This document shows positions 8,990 to 18,675 of a stretch of 64,000 nucleotides of DNA, in pieces; position 1 is the stretch's first letter; every line of letters begins with the position of its first letter. The DNA is from Leptolyngbya subtilissima AS-A7. GTDB lineage: Bacteria; Cyanobacteriota; Cyanobacteriia; Phormidesmidales; Phormidesmidaceae. Under the pieces are notes generated by a model. It was not told the DNA's origin and did not search any database. It saw nothing but the letters and a program-made list of their open reading frames with translations. The stretch is taken from the NCBI RefSeq assembly GCF_039962255.1, contig NZ_JAMPKY010000006.1:335028-399027 (forward strand), given 5' to 3'. Both the position numbers and the translations under genes were made by a program.

Positions 8990-9739
8990 CTACTCCGCCG
9001 AGCCAGATTCTCCTGCATCGGGGACAGTGGCTACGGGCTCAACGATACCTGCGGCCTCGGCTTCGGCAGCTTTTTTGCGGTCTTCGCGCTTTTTGCGATC
9101 GGCGGCCAGCATGTCTTTCATTACTTCCTGGGCCTGGGCAAATTTCTCCATGTTGCTGCGGTAGAGTTCGACATCTTTTAGCAGCTTATCGTTGGAGATA
9201 TTGAGCTTGCCCGCCAGGTCTTTGAATAGGGCCTCGACAACTGCTTTATCTTTGAGGTCTTCGGCAGGGGTCACAGCTTCTACCAGAGTGTAGAGCCCGA
9301 TGCCAAAGGGGCGGCTGTACTTGAATTTTTCTCGGTTGGCGACCGAGGCCAGCGTGCCGCGCAGGCCATCGCCGCCGTCGCCGAGATGCTCAAACTGCCC
9401 CTTCAGATCGTCTAAGGACATGCCGTTGACGGAAGACCTTACGGCCTCAGCATCACCGCGATAGTGCTCGGGGGTGCTGTTGATGGAACGGCACAGGGCG
9501 TTGAAAATGGTAGTTTTGTCGCTCTCGGGCTCGTAACCGACCATGAAGCGATCGAAGGTGGTAACAATGCCCAGGGCGTAGATGGGGTCGTAGGCAAAGT
9601 CGACATTGACGGAGAGCAGGTGCATCTCTACCATCAGCTCGTCTACCACGCGCCGGTAGATGGAGTTGATGGGGCGAGTGTGGTGGGTGTAAAAGTCGCG
9701 CTTGGCGTCAGATACCGTGCGTACGGGTGCGTTGTTCAC
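8990..9739 (-). CDS. thf1: Thylakoid formation protein Thf1/Psb29
   Basis: Psb29/Thf1 of 249 residues, required for normal thylakoid formation and photosystem II quality in cyanobacteria and plastids, and known to affect FtsH complexes. The family block at the N terminus is clear (VSDAKRDFYTHHTRPINSIY, then VDELMVEMHLLSVN and FAYDPIYALGIVTTFDRFM). The C-terminal third is a charged helix (DRKKREDRKKAAEAEAAG) followed by a short acidic tail. The start is GTG at 9739. A general FtsH protease gene lies 12 kb away, without physical linkage. Confidence 0.95.
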   Translation of the reverse strand: MNNAPVRTVSDAKRDFYTHHTRPINSIYRRVVDELMVEMHLLSVNVDFAYDPIYALGIVTTFDRFMVGYEPESDKTTIFNALCRSINSTPEHYRGDAEAVRSSVNGMSLDDLKGQFEHLGDGGDGLRGTLASVANREKFKYSRPFGIGLYTLVEAVTPAEDLKDKAVVEALFKDLAGKLNISNDKLLKDVELYRSNMEKFAQAQEVMKDMLAADRKKREDRKKAAEAEAAGIVEPVATVPDAGESGSAE

Positions 9740-9826
9740 AGCCTAGGGTTCAAAATATTACAGTTCTTATATTCTATTGTCTCGCGGGACTGTGCCTTTG
9801 CCAACCTACCCAGTCAAAGCTGGGGA

Positions 9827-10825
9827 TCAACGGCCTTTGAGCTTTTTGCGAACTTTGGCGGTAGTGCGTTGCAGCCAAAGGCGGGCCAAGCGAGGTTTGG
9901 TGAGGTCGGGAATATTCCCAGGATGCTTGGCCCGATAGTCGAAGAAGTGGTTGATTTCAGCCAGAATGACCTCTAGCCGGGGCAGCAGAGCTGGGGCACG
10001 GTAGGGTTCTAAATCTGTGGTGGACATCGCTAGGGGAGTAGGCGTTTGCAGGGCGGTGAGGATGCGATCGCAGTCATACCCCGTCGAATGCACCCCAATC
10101 TTGTAGCAGTTAAACCCCGGATCTAAGTAATCGGCCAGCGCTCCGTTGACGCTAGTGAACACCTGACAACCACAGGCCATCGCCTCCATGGGGGGCAGGC
10201 CAAACCCCTCGCTCACCCGGCTCAGCGCCCAGTATTCTGCCGAGTCGTAGAGAAAGATTTTGCTGCGGTTAAACAGAATCGAGAGATCGTCGACAAACCC
10301 AGTCAGCGTCACCAGATTGCAGCGAGACTCCAAGGCTGGAACCAGCTGGTTGAGCAGATAATCTGACGACTTGCGCACCTGCACCAACACGTCAATATCC
10401 CTAAACTGCTGTTGGTTGGTGAACTCGGGCGAGATGTGGTTGGGCAGGTAGAAAACTAGCCCGTTGGGCCGCTTTTGCCCCCAGTAGCCCATGGAATTGC
10501 GGCTGACGGTAATGATGGGAATGTCCCTTGGGAGGGTGAACCCGTAGCCACTGCTGTGGGCGTGGTAGACCACCGGGTAGCCTCGCAGCCGCTTCACCAA
10601 GCGAGGAATATGAAAGCCCCAGCTAATTACAAAAATACTGTTGCCGGGGCTGGGCCGCTGGAGCAGGTCATCCAAAAACAGCGTGTCATCCTCGCGCTGG
10701 TCGTAGGTGACCACCTCGGCGGAGCAGACCTGCTGGGCTAGCTTGAGGGTCTTGAGCTCAGCAAACAGCCCGCCGCAGTGGAAGCGCTTGCCGGTGCCGG
10801 GGACCAGAAAGTATAGGTGACGCAT
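9827..10825 (-). CDS. Group 1 (GT4-like) glycosyltransferase
   Basis: A GT-B fold glycosyltransferase of 332 residues. The C-terminal nucleotide-sugar site is visible: SEGFGLPPMEAMACGCQVF (about residues 206-224), containing the E-x7-E motif of GT4 enzymes, followed by GALADYLDPGFNCYKIG. The N-terminal half is divergent, with VVYHAHSSGYG. The acceptor is unknown; it may work on cell-surface polysaccharide or lipid. It is a single gene with no polysaccharide cluster beside it. The C-terminal tail is rich in basic residues. Confidence 0.85.
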   Translation of the reverse strand: MRHLYFLVPGTGKRFHCGGLFAELKTLKLAQQVCSAEVVTYDQREDDTLFLDDLLQRPSPGNSIFVISWGFHIPRLVKRLRGYPVVYHAHSSGYGFTLPRDIPIITVSRNSMGYWGQKRPNGLVFYLPNHISPEFTNQQQFRDIDVLVQVRKSSDYLLNQLVPALESRCNLVTLTGFVDDLSILFNRSKIFLYDSAEYWALSRVSEGFGLPPMEAMACGCQVFTSVNGALADYLDPGFNCYKIGVHSTGYDCDRILTALQTPTPLAMSTTDLEPYRAPALLPRLEVILAEINHFFDYRAKHPGNIPDLTKPRLARLWLQRTTAKVRKKLKGR

Positions 10826-11089
10826 GGATGTTTTGCGAATTGACTAGCCATTCTACAAGTGGACTAGTCACTTTAATCGGGTTTCAGCCAACTCAGCCGC
10901 GTTTAAGATGGAGACATTTTTTAGCTGTTGCCTCAGCTCTAATCGCCCTCAATCATCAAACGTCCCAGAGTTTAGGGACAGGTAGGTGATGAAAAAACTG
11001 GCCCATTGGCTGGGGCAGTTTTGCCCTAGGAAAGAGTTTGCCATCGGCTCGCACCACCTACAGTGAAAGCCACACTGGAGGGTGGAAAC

Positions 11090-12169
11090 ATGTCGATTAA
11101 CCATTTGGGATTGCTGGGCTTGGTCGCGATCGCCCTGCTAACGATCGTTCTCTGGCTAGGTCGCCGGTGGCGCGAACAGCAGTATGACCTGCGCGGCAAG
11201 ACCATTTTGATCACTGGGGGCTCCCGGGGGCTGGGTCTGGTCATGGCCCGCCAGCTGGTAGCGGCCGGGGCTCGACTGGCGATTTGTGCGCGGGATGAGG
11301 CCGAATTGGAGCGGGCAAAAACCGAACTGGTGCAGCAAGGCGGGGAGATTTTGGCCCTGATCTGTGATGTCACCCACCAGACCCAGGTCGAGCAGATGGT
11401 GCAGCAGGTCAGCGAGCAATTTGGGGCGATCGACATTCTGATCAACAACGCTGGCACTGACATCGTGGGGCCGTTAGAGAACCTGACCATGCAGGACTAC
11501 GACGACCTGATGCAGCTCCATTTCTGGGCACCGCTCTATGCTACCCAAGCGGTGCTGCCGGGGATGCGCGATCGCAAAGCTGGTCGCATCGTCAATATTT
11601 CGTCTGTGGGGGGCAAAGTGGCGTCGCCGCACATGGTGGCCTACTGCGCCAGCAAGTTTGCCCTGACGGGGTTGTCGGCCGGATTGCACATTGAACTGGC
11701 CCAGGCCGGCATTGTCGTCACCACGGTCTGTCCCGGTTTGATCTATACGGGCGTTAACGATCACGCCCTGTTTAAAGGACAGCGCAGCAAAGAATATACC
11801 TGGTTCAGCATTAGCGAGTCGCTGCCGATCATCTCTGCCAGCCCAGAGAAGGTAGCTCGAACCGCCATTGCCGGCATGCGTCGGGGGGCGGCCGAGGTGG
11901 TAGTGCCGCTGCCAATTCTGCTCATGGCCCGGTTCTACGGCCTGTTTCCGGGGCTCATGACTAGTTTGCTGAGCTGGGGAAGCAGGCTGCTGCCGGGACC
12001 CGTTGCAGGTGGTGAAAAGCGGGCCTTTGGCCGAGACAGCCACTCGCTTTGGGCACCATCCTGGTTGACCTATCTGAGCGATCGCGCCGCGCGGCGCAAC
12101 AATGAACTGCCCGTCCAGGAGCCGAAGTCGGCCTCCGAGGCCGAACCAGTGGGTAGCAGGGAGCAATAG
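11090..12169 (+). CDS. Short-chain dehydrogenase/reductase with N-terminal membrane anchor
   Basis: Classical SDR oxidoreductase. The N terminus is a hydrophobic anchor (about residues 3-22). The Rossmann motif is TGGSRGLG, the NNAG motif is INNAGTDIVG, the catalytic Ser lies in VNISSVGG and the catalytic Tyr/Lys in YCASK. The region after 220 is a long, partly hydrophobic C-terminal extension ending in a disordered tail. The ATG at 11090 has GGAGG a few bases upstream; the in-frame ATG at 11063 has no such site. The substrate is unknown; membrane-anchored SDRs often act on lipids or retinoid/steroid-like molecules. It converges with the LysR gene. Confidence 0.88.
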   Translation: MSINHLGLLGLVAIALLTIVLWLGRRWREQQYDLRGKTILITGGSRGLGLVMARQLVAAGARLAICARDEAELERAKTELVQQGGEILALICDVTHQTQVEQMVQQVSEQFGAIDILINNAGTDIVGPLENLTMQDYDDLMQLHFWAPLYATQAVLPGMRDRKAGRIVNISSVGGKVASPHMVAYCASKFALTGLSAGLHIELAQAGIVVTTVCPGLIYTGVNDHALFKGQRSKEYTWFSISESLPIISASPEKVARTAIAGMRRGAAEVVVPLPILLMARFYGLFPGLMTSLLSWGSRLLPGPVAGGEKRAFGRDSHSLWAPSWLTYLSDRAARRNNELPVQEPKSASEAEPVGSREQ

Positions 12170-12190
12170 CCCAATGGCCAAGCCGTGACG

Positions 12191-13096
12191 CTAAACAGCT
12201 TTGATGCGGCTAAATTCGCCCACTTCCCGCAGGGCGTCTAAAAAGGCATAGAGCGCGGGGGTGTGCAGGGCGTCCTTCAAAATGGTGGCCCCAATCGGCC
12301 GAGAAATTGGGAAGGGCATAGAGACAATCTGCACATCAGGGGGCACCGGCTCGGCGGCGAGGCGCGGCAAAATGGCGATGCCCAAGCCCTGCTGCACCAT
12401 GGCCACCATCGACGAGTCGTGGCGAATGCAGTAGGCAATTTCTAGAGGATGCTCTTGGGCACCCAGCACGGTGCGAATGCGCAGGCCACAGCTGCTGTGG
12501 CTAGAGCCAATAATCGGCATTTGGCGCATGTCATCGACGGTAAGCTTTCCGGTTTTGGGGCAATAGCCGGGGGGCAGCAGGGCCACGTAGTCGTCGTCAA
12601 AGATGTGCAGGGTTTCAACATCGTCGTCAACGATGGTTTCAGCAACGCAGATATCAACTTCGCCCTTAAACAGCGCCTGCTTCAGTTGGTGCACTTCATC
12701 CATTTCGTGGACGCTGATGGCGATGGTGGGGTAGCGGCGGTGCAGCCGAGCGATCGCCCCGGGCAGCACATGGGTCGCAACGCTGCGAAAAGAGGCAATG
12801 CGCAAATTGCCCCCCTGTACGCCCCGGGCCTGGTTGGCCTCGCTGCCAATGGTGTCGAGCAGGCTCAGCACATCGCGGGCGTGGGCGGTGATGCGATCGC
12901 CCACGCTCGTCAGTCGTGCCCCATGGCGGCCCCGCTTCAGAAGGGTAACGCCCAGCTCGTCTTCTAGGGTGGCAATGGCGTGGCTGATGGTGGACTGGGT
13001 GACATCGAGCTTGAGGGCCGCTTCGCTGAAGTTGCCGCACTCGGCGATCGTCACCAGTGCCCGCAGTTGTGACAGCTTGATTTTGTTGAGGTTCAT
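12191..13096 (-). CDS. LysR-family transcriptional regulator
   Basis: A protein of 301 residues with the N-terminal winged HTH (LVTIAECGNFSEAALKLDVT, then STISHAIATLEDELGVTLL) and a C-terminal substrate-binding domain with two lobes (about residues 93-295). LysR proteins bind a small co-inducer and usually control a divergently transcribed target. Here the divergent neighbour is the small gene at 13406, about 310 bases away, with a palindrome-rich spacer between. The converging SDR gene is a less likely target. The effector cannot be inferred. Confidence 0.9.
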   Translation of the reverse strand: MNLNKIKLSQLRALVTIAECGNFSEAALKLDVTQSTISHAIATLEDELGVTLLKRGRHGARLTSVGDRITAHARDVLSLLDTIGSEANQARGVQGGNLRIASFRSVATHVLPGAIARLHRRYPTIAISVHEMDEVHQLKQALFKGEVDICVAETIVDDDVETLHIFDDDYVALLPPGYCPKTGKLTVDDMRQMPIIGSSHSSCGLRIRTVLGAQEHPLEIAYCIRHDSSMVAMVQQGLGIAILPRLAAEPVPPDVQIVSMPFPISRPIGATILKDALHTPALYAFLDALREVGEFSRIKAV

Positions 13097-13405
13097 GGCG
13101 GCTCCAAGCCCCTAAACGCCTATTCCAAGGCTAAGGGCAGAGGCTTGAGCTGGCCTATCGATTTTTTGCATAGCACCCATTCACGTCATGCTTTGTTACA
13201 AACTGATGCCCCGAATACATTGGATACATCAGCAGCGGTAGCGCTTGGGGCGAGATGCCTCTACTCCTAGGAGTGGAACCCTAACCGTTAACCTCAGCCT
13301 TTGCATTCTGACCCTTTGCATTTGTGCTCAGCCCCTCTAGGGCTGACAGAGGCTTTTGGTTAGACGTGCAACTGCCCGCTGTAATTCCTTTAGTCAGAAA
13401 ATGCC
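13097..13405. other. Intergenic region between divergent lysR and small gene
   Basis: About 310 bases without a gene. It holds an 11-base-arm imperfect palindrome around CTACTCCTAGGAGTGG (about 13261-13276) and the hairpin AGCCCCTCTAGGGCT (about 13330-13344). These could be regulator sites or RNA hairpins in the leader of the small gene; neither is assigned. Confidence 0.4.
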
Positions 13406-13693
13406 ATGAACACCACTACTCGTAACTCTAATTCCGAGCTCAACCGGCAGCGGCAGCGCCTTGAAACCCTAGTACAGCCAGCCCAACGGACCCTAGGTGT
13501 AGGCCAGGCTCTCAGTACTCTGGGCGATCGCCTGCTCAACTTCTTCACCGGCACCCAAGAGCTGCGCATTTGGCAGAGCACCCGCAACGGTCATCAAGTC
13601 TGGTTTGCTCACGATCCAGTCACCAATCGCACTCGCTCGTTTTATTCTGAGCAGGATGTGCGGTACTGGCTCGACAATCGCTACTACGAATAG
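13406..13693 (+). CDS. Small conserved-type cyanobacterial protein, 95 residues
   Basis: Not recognised beyond a general cyanobacterial small-protein style. Residues 1-40 are polar and helical. Residues 45-95 are aromatic-rich and probably form a small beta-rich fold (LRIWQSTRNGHQVWFAHD, then SEQDVRYWLDNRYY). No signal peptide or membrane segment is seen. It is transcribed divergently from the LysR gene and is a possible target of it. Confidence 0.6.
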   Translation: MNTTTRNSNSELNRQRQRLETLVQPAQRTLGVGQALSTLGDRLLNFFTGTQELRIWQSTRNGHQVWFAHDPVTNRTRSFYSEQDVRYWLDNRYYE

Positions 13694-13822
13694 TCGGCGC
13701 TATTGCCATCGAGAACCATGATGGAATACCCCGACGCAGAAGGTGAGGCGCACTGTAGCCCTCCAACCTCCAGGGCAGCAAATCCGAGCTTAGGCCGGCT
13801 TGCTGCCCTGTTTGGTATAGGC

Positions 13823-16800
13823 TCACCAACCGCCTTCCCCGTTGTCTCGGTTGCGTAAATATTGACTGAATTGACTGACGCTCAGCGGGCGGGCAAAGAA
13901 GAACCCCTGACCAAATTTGCAGCCCAATTGAGTGAGCGACTCCAGCTGGGGGAACTGCTCAATCCCTTCAGCAATGACTTGAATATTCAGGTGGGCCGCG
14001 AGGTGAATGATGGTTTCGACGATGCCGTACTGCTGTGAGCTGTGATGAATGTTGGCGATGAAGCTGCGATCGATTTTGAGAATATCTACCGGCAACTGTT
14101 GCAGGTAGCCAAGGGAAGAGTAGCCAGTGCCAAAGTCGTCAATACTGAGGCGAATGCCGCGATCGCGCAGGGTTTTAATGATCGGTACCACTTGCTCAGG
14201 ATTTTGAATCACGACGGTCTCGGTGATCTCGAGTTTAAGGTTATCCGCGGGCAGGCCGCTGTCGGCGAGGACGCTGTCAACCTGGGCCAAAAAATCGGGC
14301 TGAGCAAACTGAAGCGCTGACAGATTGACGCTAACGACAGCATCGGCGTTGATCAGGCTACGCCGTCGCCAGCGCTGCATTTGGGTACAGGCTTCTCGAA
14401 GCACCCAGGCCCCGATCGCCGCCATCATGCCCGTGTTTTCGGCAATAGCAATGAAGTCGTCGGGGAACAGCAGCCCCCGGTCGGGGTGCAGCCAGCGCAG
14501 CAGGGCTTCGCACCCCATCAGCTGCTGGGTATCGAGGTTCAGGATCGGCTGGTAGTGGAGCTGAAATTCTTGCCGCTCTAGGGCCAGCCTGAGGGCAGTC
14601 TCAATCTGGAGCGAGCGACGCACGTCGAGGTGCATGCCCGGCTCAAATAGGGCATAGCCCTGGTTGTTGATTTTGGCCTGGTACATAGCAGTGTCGGCAT
14701 CGCGCAGCAGCTCGTCGGGGTGCTGGTAGTCGGGGCCGCCTATGACAATGCCAATGCTGGTGTTAGTGAATAGCTGGTGCTCTTGGATGTGCAGCGCTTC
14801 GGTAAACCGCTGGCGAATGCGCTGGGCCACGGCGATCGCATCCCCCGCCTGGTCAAGGGTCGTCAGCAGAATAGTGAACTCGTCGCCGCCAAACCGGGCT
14901 ACTACGTCGGTGGGGCGCACGCACTCCTGCACAATGGTGGCCACCCGCTTCAGCAGTTCATCCCCCACCCAGTGGCCAAAGGAGTCGTTGATCAACTTGA
15001 AGCGATCGCAGTCAAGAAACAGCACCGCGTACAGCCCCGGCTCGGGTAGGCCAAATTGCTCGCCCAGGTGGCTCAAAAACTGACGACGGTTGGGTAGCCC
15101 GGTGAGCGGGTCGTGCAGCGCCTCGTAAGCCAGCTGATGCTGGGCCAGCTGGCGCTCGGCAATCTGCTCGTGGAGCGATCGATTGAGCTGCTCTAGCTGC
15201 CGCGTACGCACTTCCACCTGGCTTTCTAGGCTATCGTTGAGCCGCCGCAGCTCGGTTTCCATCTGCTGGCGGTAGGTGATGTCCTCAAACAGTACAATGG
15301 CTCCCTGTGGCCAATCGGCGGGGGGGCTGGCACCGACAGCCAGCGATTCTAGCCGCAGCTCGTACCAGCGATCGCCCCGCTGGCGCAGCTGATGCGTTAC
15401 CGCTTGACCGCGACAGACCCGCTCCCACAGCTGCTCCCAAGCGTCGCCCTCAAACCAGTCGGGCGGCAGGGCCAAGCCCAAGCGATCGCCCGCCGCTAAA
15501 TCCAACCATTCGGTGGCTAAGGGGTTGGCAAACCACACGGTGCCATCCGCCGCCGCCGCCACTAACCCTAGGGGCAGGCTGCGGGCAATGGCCGCCTGAA
15601 TTGCCTGCGATCGCCCCAGCTGCTGAGTCAACTCGACTAGCTGGGTTAAATCCGAGGCGCGATCGCCCTGGGGCACTAAGCCAGTCTGATCGAGAGCAGC
15701 GGCGGAAGTTGGGGGCTTGGGCAGCAGCACCTCGGGTGAGTGACGATGCTGTAATGCCGTTGTCATCTGCCGCAGCCAGCGGGTCTGTCGCAGCCAGTGC
15801 TGACCCAGGGTCAGGCCGCCAACGGTACTTAGCAGCAGCCCCGGACCCACCACCGGCAACCACAGGTTAGCGCCCATGAGCACTAGGGCAGTTCCCCACC
15901 AGCCTGCGACCAGGCCGCCGACCAGCGCCCCCTGCTGCCAAAACGTTCCCTGTCGCCGCTGTAGCTTCAAGCTCAGGGCTAGGGCCAGGGCGATCGCCCC
16001 GGCCCAGCCACCAGCCACCGGTCTTAACCAGCGCTGGAGCAGCAGGTTATCGATCAGGGCTCCGTGCAGATAGATGCCACTAGCAGGCGGATCAACATTG
16101 AAGGGGGTCGCCCAATCGTCGAGCCCCAGGGCCGTGGCCCCAATTAGCACAACCTTGCCCTCAAACGTTTGGAAGGGCACCCGACCCTCCAGCACATCCA
16201 CAAAAGAGTAGGTGGGCAGCGCCTTGGTCGGACCGGGCCAGTCAACCCAGAGCGGGCGATCTAGAGGGGGTAGGGAGACGGCCTGCTGGGTAAGGCTGAG
16301 GGCTTCTGCGGTGGCAATAGCTAGGGCGGGCCGGTGGCCCACCATCGGCTCAACGCTGTGGATGTAGCCACCCTGGTGGCGCTGCAAAATATGGCCAGTG
16401 GCCAAAGCCGCCTCAGTTAGCGTCGGGTTTAGCCCTAGGGGACGCCCGTCGCGATCCCAGGCGGAGGCTAGGATGACAGCAGAATGAGTGGCGATCGCCT
16501 CGGCAAACACCGCATCATCGGGGCTGGGGTCGCTAAACAGCAGGTCGAACACCACCACCTGGGGGCGGCCTCTTTGCAAACCTTGCATCAGCTCAGCGTA
16601 GCGGCGACGCGGCCAGGGGAACGCTCCCAACGCGTCTAAACTGGGTTCGTCAATGGCAATCAGCACCACCTGGTCAGCCCAGGGTCGCTCACCCCACAGT
16701 CGGAAGCGTAGCCCATACTCGGCCTGCACCAGGGGCGTGAGCAGGCCCAGCTCGCTCAAACTCACAACCAACAGGCTGGCAGCAGTCAACGTCAGCAGCG

Positions 16801-16843
16801 ATTCTAACCCTCGCCGAAACCGGCTAGAGAAGATAGATCTCAT
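13823..16843 (-). CDS. CHASE2-PAS-GGDEF-EAL c-di-GMP signalling protein
   Basis: Membrane sensor of about 1006 residues. Domains in order: one N-terminal helix, an extracytoplasmic CHASE2 sensor (about 40-285), three membrane helices (about 285-365), a PAS domain (about 415-530), a short coiled coil, GGDEF (about 575-730) and EAL (about 745-995). The cyclase motif is intact (ARFGGDEF) and an inhibitory RxxD site (RPTD) lies five residues before it. The EAL domain keeps CEALLRW, DDFGTGYSSLGYL and AEGIE, so both making and breaking of c-di-GMP are plausible. ATG at 16843 has AGGA just upstream; a TTG six codons earlier is less likely. It overlaps the end of the FecR gene by 20 bases. Confidence 0.93.
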   Translation of the reverse strand: MRSIFSSRFRRGLESLLTLTAASLLVVSLSELGLLTPLVQAEYGLRFRLWGERPWADQVVLIAIDEPSLDALGAFPWPRRRYAELMQGLQRGRPQVVVFDLLFSDPSPDDAVFAEAIATHSAVILASAWDRDGRPLGLNPTLTEAALATGHILQRHQGGYIHSVEPMVGHRPALAIATAEALSLTQQAVSLPPLDRPLWVDWPGPTKALPTYSFVDVLEGRVPFQTFEGKVVLIGATALGLDDWATPFNVDPPASGIYLHGALIDNLLLQRWLRPVAGGWAGAIALALALSLKLQRRQGTFWQQGALVGGLVAGWWGTALVLMGANLWLPVVGPGLLLSTVGGLTLGQHWLRQTRWLRQMTTALQHRHSPEVLLPKPPTSAAALDQTGLVPQGDRASDLTQLVELTQQLGRSQAIQAAIARSLPLGLVAAAADGTVWFANPLATEWLDLAAGDRLGLALPPDWFEGDAWEQLWERVCRGQAVTHQLRQRGDRWYELRLESLAVGASPPADWPQGAIVLFEDITYRQQMETELRRLNDSLESQVEVRTRQLEQLNRSLHEQIAERQLAQHQLAYEALHDPLTGLPNRRQFLSHLGEQFGLPEPGLYAVLFLDCDRFKLINDSFGHWVGDELLKRVATIVQECVRPTDVVARFGGDEFTILLTTLDQAGDAIAVAQRIRQRFTEALHIQEHQLFTNTSIGIVIGGPDYQHPDELLRDADTAMYQAKINNQGYALFEPGMHLDVRRSLQIETALRLALERQEFQLHYQPILNLDTQQLMGCEALLRWLHPDRGLLFPDDFIAIAENTGMMAAIGAWVLREACTQMQRWRRRSLINADAVVSVNLSALQFAQPDFLAQVDSVLADSGLPADNLKLEITETVVIQNPEQVVPIIKTLRDRGIRLSIDDFGTGYSSLGYLQQLPVDILKIDRSFIANIHHSSQQYGIVETIIHLAAHLNIQVIAEGIEQFPQLESLTQLGCKFGQGFFFARPLSVSQFSQYLRNRDNGEGGW

Positions 16844-17708
16844 GGACTTCCTGGCGGCCAAGGGGAGTAATCACTACAACCTCAACTCGCAGTCGGGCTG
16901 TTGCCACCCGGGTCAGGCGAAATTCACCTTGGCGATCGACAAGTTGGGGGGCACCATCGACAAATACGGTGTTGACGGGGTCGACTCGACCCGTGAGCGT
17001 GACAACGCGAGTGTTCCCCTGAAACGATACGGTGCGCTCGTACTCTAGACCCGAATCATCCCGCAGGGGTACTGGCTGGGTGGGAGGTTCGCCGGGCAAG
17101 ATTAAGTTTTGGTAGCCCCCAGGCACCGGCACCGACGCCCCAACGGCGCTGGTTTCTACCGCTCCGGAGAGGGTGGCGATGCCAGTCTTGCCGTCGTCCT
17201 GCACGCTGACGCCAAACTCCGTCCCCCGTACGCCGCTAATGCCGGCGGGGGTTTCGATCTCAAACTCAGAGCCTTGGTTGGTAAAGCGACGCAGCTGAGT
17301 ACGCACCTGCCCCCGCGACACATTAAGGTGGGTAATGCGCCCACCATCGGCGGCCGTCTCGAGGGTGCGAATGCGCAGCTCGGTACGCTCTGAAACCTGC
17401 AAAGAGCCGAGGTCAGTATCTACGTCTAAAACCGCGGTCGATCGCGACCCCGTCCGCAACCCGTCACCGACCTGACCGAGGCGATCGCCCGCCCGAGCAG
17501 GGCTAGTGCTGTTGGAACGCAGCAGCGTCACCTCTCCCTGTAGCTGTCTCAGCGACATCCCTCTCTCCACTCGAACAGGTATAGCTTGAGTAGCAAAGGA
17601 TACAGATACAACCGCAATAATACTGATTCCAACTAGGGCCAGCTTTCGCCACCACGAGGAACGCGTCTTTGAAGCGGAGGCAATTGGCCGTAGTAGATGA
17701 TTGATCAT
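16824..17708 (-). CDS. FecR-domain protein, exported or membrane-anchored
   Basis: A protein of 294 residues with an N-terminal hydrophobic segment (about 22-42), either a signal peptide or an anchor, then a FecR domain (about 55-190) with SRSTAVLDVDTDLGSLQVSE and the characteristic TPAGISGVRGTEFGV motif. The C-terminal 80 residues form a beta-rich region resembling a small repeat domain (VTLTGRVDPVNTVFVDG). In cyanobacteria FecR proteins of this kind often sit directly before CHASE2 receptors; here the two genes overlap, which suggests a paired periplasmic ligand-binding or regulatory role. It is not a TonB/sigma-type FecR because no sigma factor is near. Confidence 0.85.
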   Translation of the reverse strand: MINHLLRPIASASKTRSSWWRKLALVGISIIAVVSVSFATQAIPVRVERGMSLRQLQGEVTLLRSNSTSPARAGDRLGQVGDGLRTGSRSTAVLDVDTDLGSLQVSERTELRIRTLETAADGGRITHLNVSRGQVRTQLRRFTNQGSEFEIETPAGISGVRGTEFGVSVQDDGKTGIATLSGAVETSAVGASVPVPGGYQNLILPGEPPTQPVPLRDDSGLEYERTVSFQGNTRVVTLTGRVDPVNTVFVDGAPQLVDRQGEFRLTRVATARLRVEVVVITPLGRQEVHEIYLL

Positions 17709-17937
17709 GTGTACTTTTTACCATGATCTCTCTTTACATACGTTAGCCGACGTAGTAATTCTTGAGGCTCTCTACCCGCTTACGCCGATATCAGCTTTGG
17801 TTCTAGGCTGCTAAAAGACTTAACCTTTACAGTTTCACTACCGCTTATCGGCCTATCAACTAGCTATACAGGTCGTCAAAAAGCTGTGTAGCAATTGTTG
17901 CACCTCTTTCTTCTTCGCAAGGCTCAACCGACGCAAG

Positions 17938-18675
17938 TTAAATTGGGCTGCTTTGCTGAAGTAATGACCTTGTTTGGGCCGAAGTCACTACCTGGTCATA
18001 CCAGGCGTTGGCTAGCTTCTCGGTGAACTGGGCCGACTGAACCCAATGCAGCACCAGCTGCTCCCGCAATTGCTCAAACAGGTTGGGATAGTTAGCCTCA
18101 ATCCATTCAGTATTTGAGGCTATCCAGTCCATCACTATTTGCGGGGTGACTTCGGGGTGAAACTGTAGGCCATAGATATTGCTGCCGATGCGAAAAGCCT
18201 GATTTTTGCAGGCACTGTTAGTGAGCAGCAGTTTCGCCCCGACTGGCAGATCAAAGGTATCAAAGTGCCACTGCATCATCGGCATCCCCGGTGGGTAATC
18301 TTGCAGCCAGGGTTCCTCAGGGGCAGCGGTTGGGAATAGGGGCGTAAAGCCAAGTTCTGGAACCTCGTTTTGATAAACTCGGCTGCCAAAGGCACGGGCA
18401 ATGAGCTGAGCCCCTAGGCAAATGCCCAACACTGGCTTGCCCTGACTATGAAATTCGCGAATTAGCTCTGCAACTCGCGCTAGGTGAGGAAAGTTGTCGT
18501 CTTCGCAGGCGTTCATTTGGCCGCCGAGCACAATTAGAGCGTCGTAATAGCCATAGGGCGGAGTCGGTCTCTGGGGTACTAACCAGGTGTGCAGCCAGGC
18601 TCCTTTGACCTCTAAATATCGGCCTAAAATGCCCACAGGGTCGGCTTCGACATGTTGAACGACCAAAATATCCAT
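17938..18675 (-). CDS. Class I glutamine amidotransferase-like protein
   Basis: A GATase-1 domain protein of 245 residues starting at MDILVVQHVEADPVGIL. The nucleophile lies in GICLGAQLIA, and the His and Glu of the triad lie in LQFHPEVT. Free-standing members of this group (GMP synthase glutaminase-like) include gamma-glutamyl hydrolases that act on glutamylated amines or peptides; the true substrate is unknown. An in-frame extension of 35 codons upstream (to 18780) lacks family similarity, so the internal ATG at 18675 is preferred. Confidence 0.88.
   Translation of the reverse strand: MDILVVQHVEADPVGILGRYLEVKGAWLHTWLVPQRPTPPYGYYDALIVLGGQMNACEDDNFPHLARVAELIREFHSQGKPVLGICLGAQLIARAFGSRVYQNEVPELGFTPLFPTAAPEEPWLQDYPPGMPMMQWHFDTFDLPVGAKLLLTNSACKNQAFRIGSNIYGLQFHPEVTPQIVMDWIASNTEWIEANYPNLFEQLREQLVLHWVQSAQFTEKLANAWYDQVVTSAQTRSLLQQSSPI

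Noticed and set aside
9464..9976. 170-codon plus-strand frame across thf1 and the glycosyltransferase gene
   Set aside because: Overlaps two well supported genes antisense and lacks coding character.
15307..15870. 187-codon plus-strand frame inside the CHASE2 gene
   Set aside because: Arg/Pro/Ala-rich antisense frame produced by high GC; the minus-strand gene is certain.
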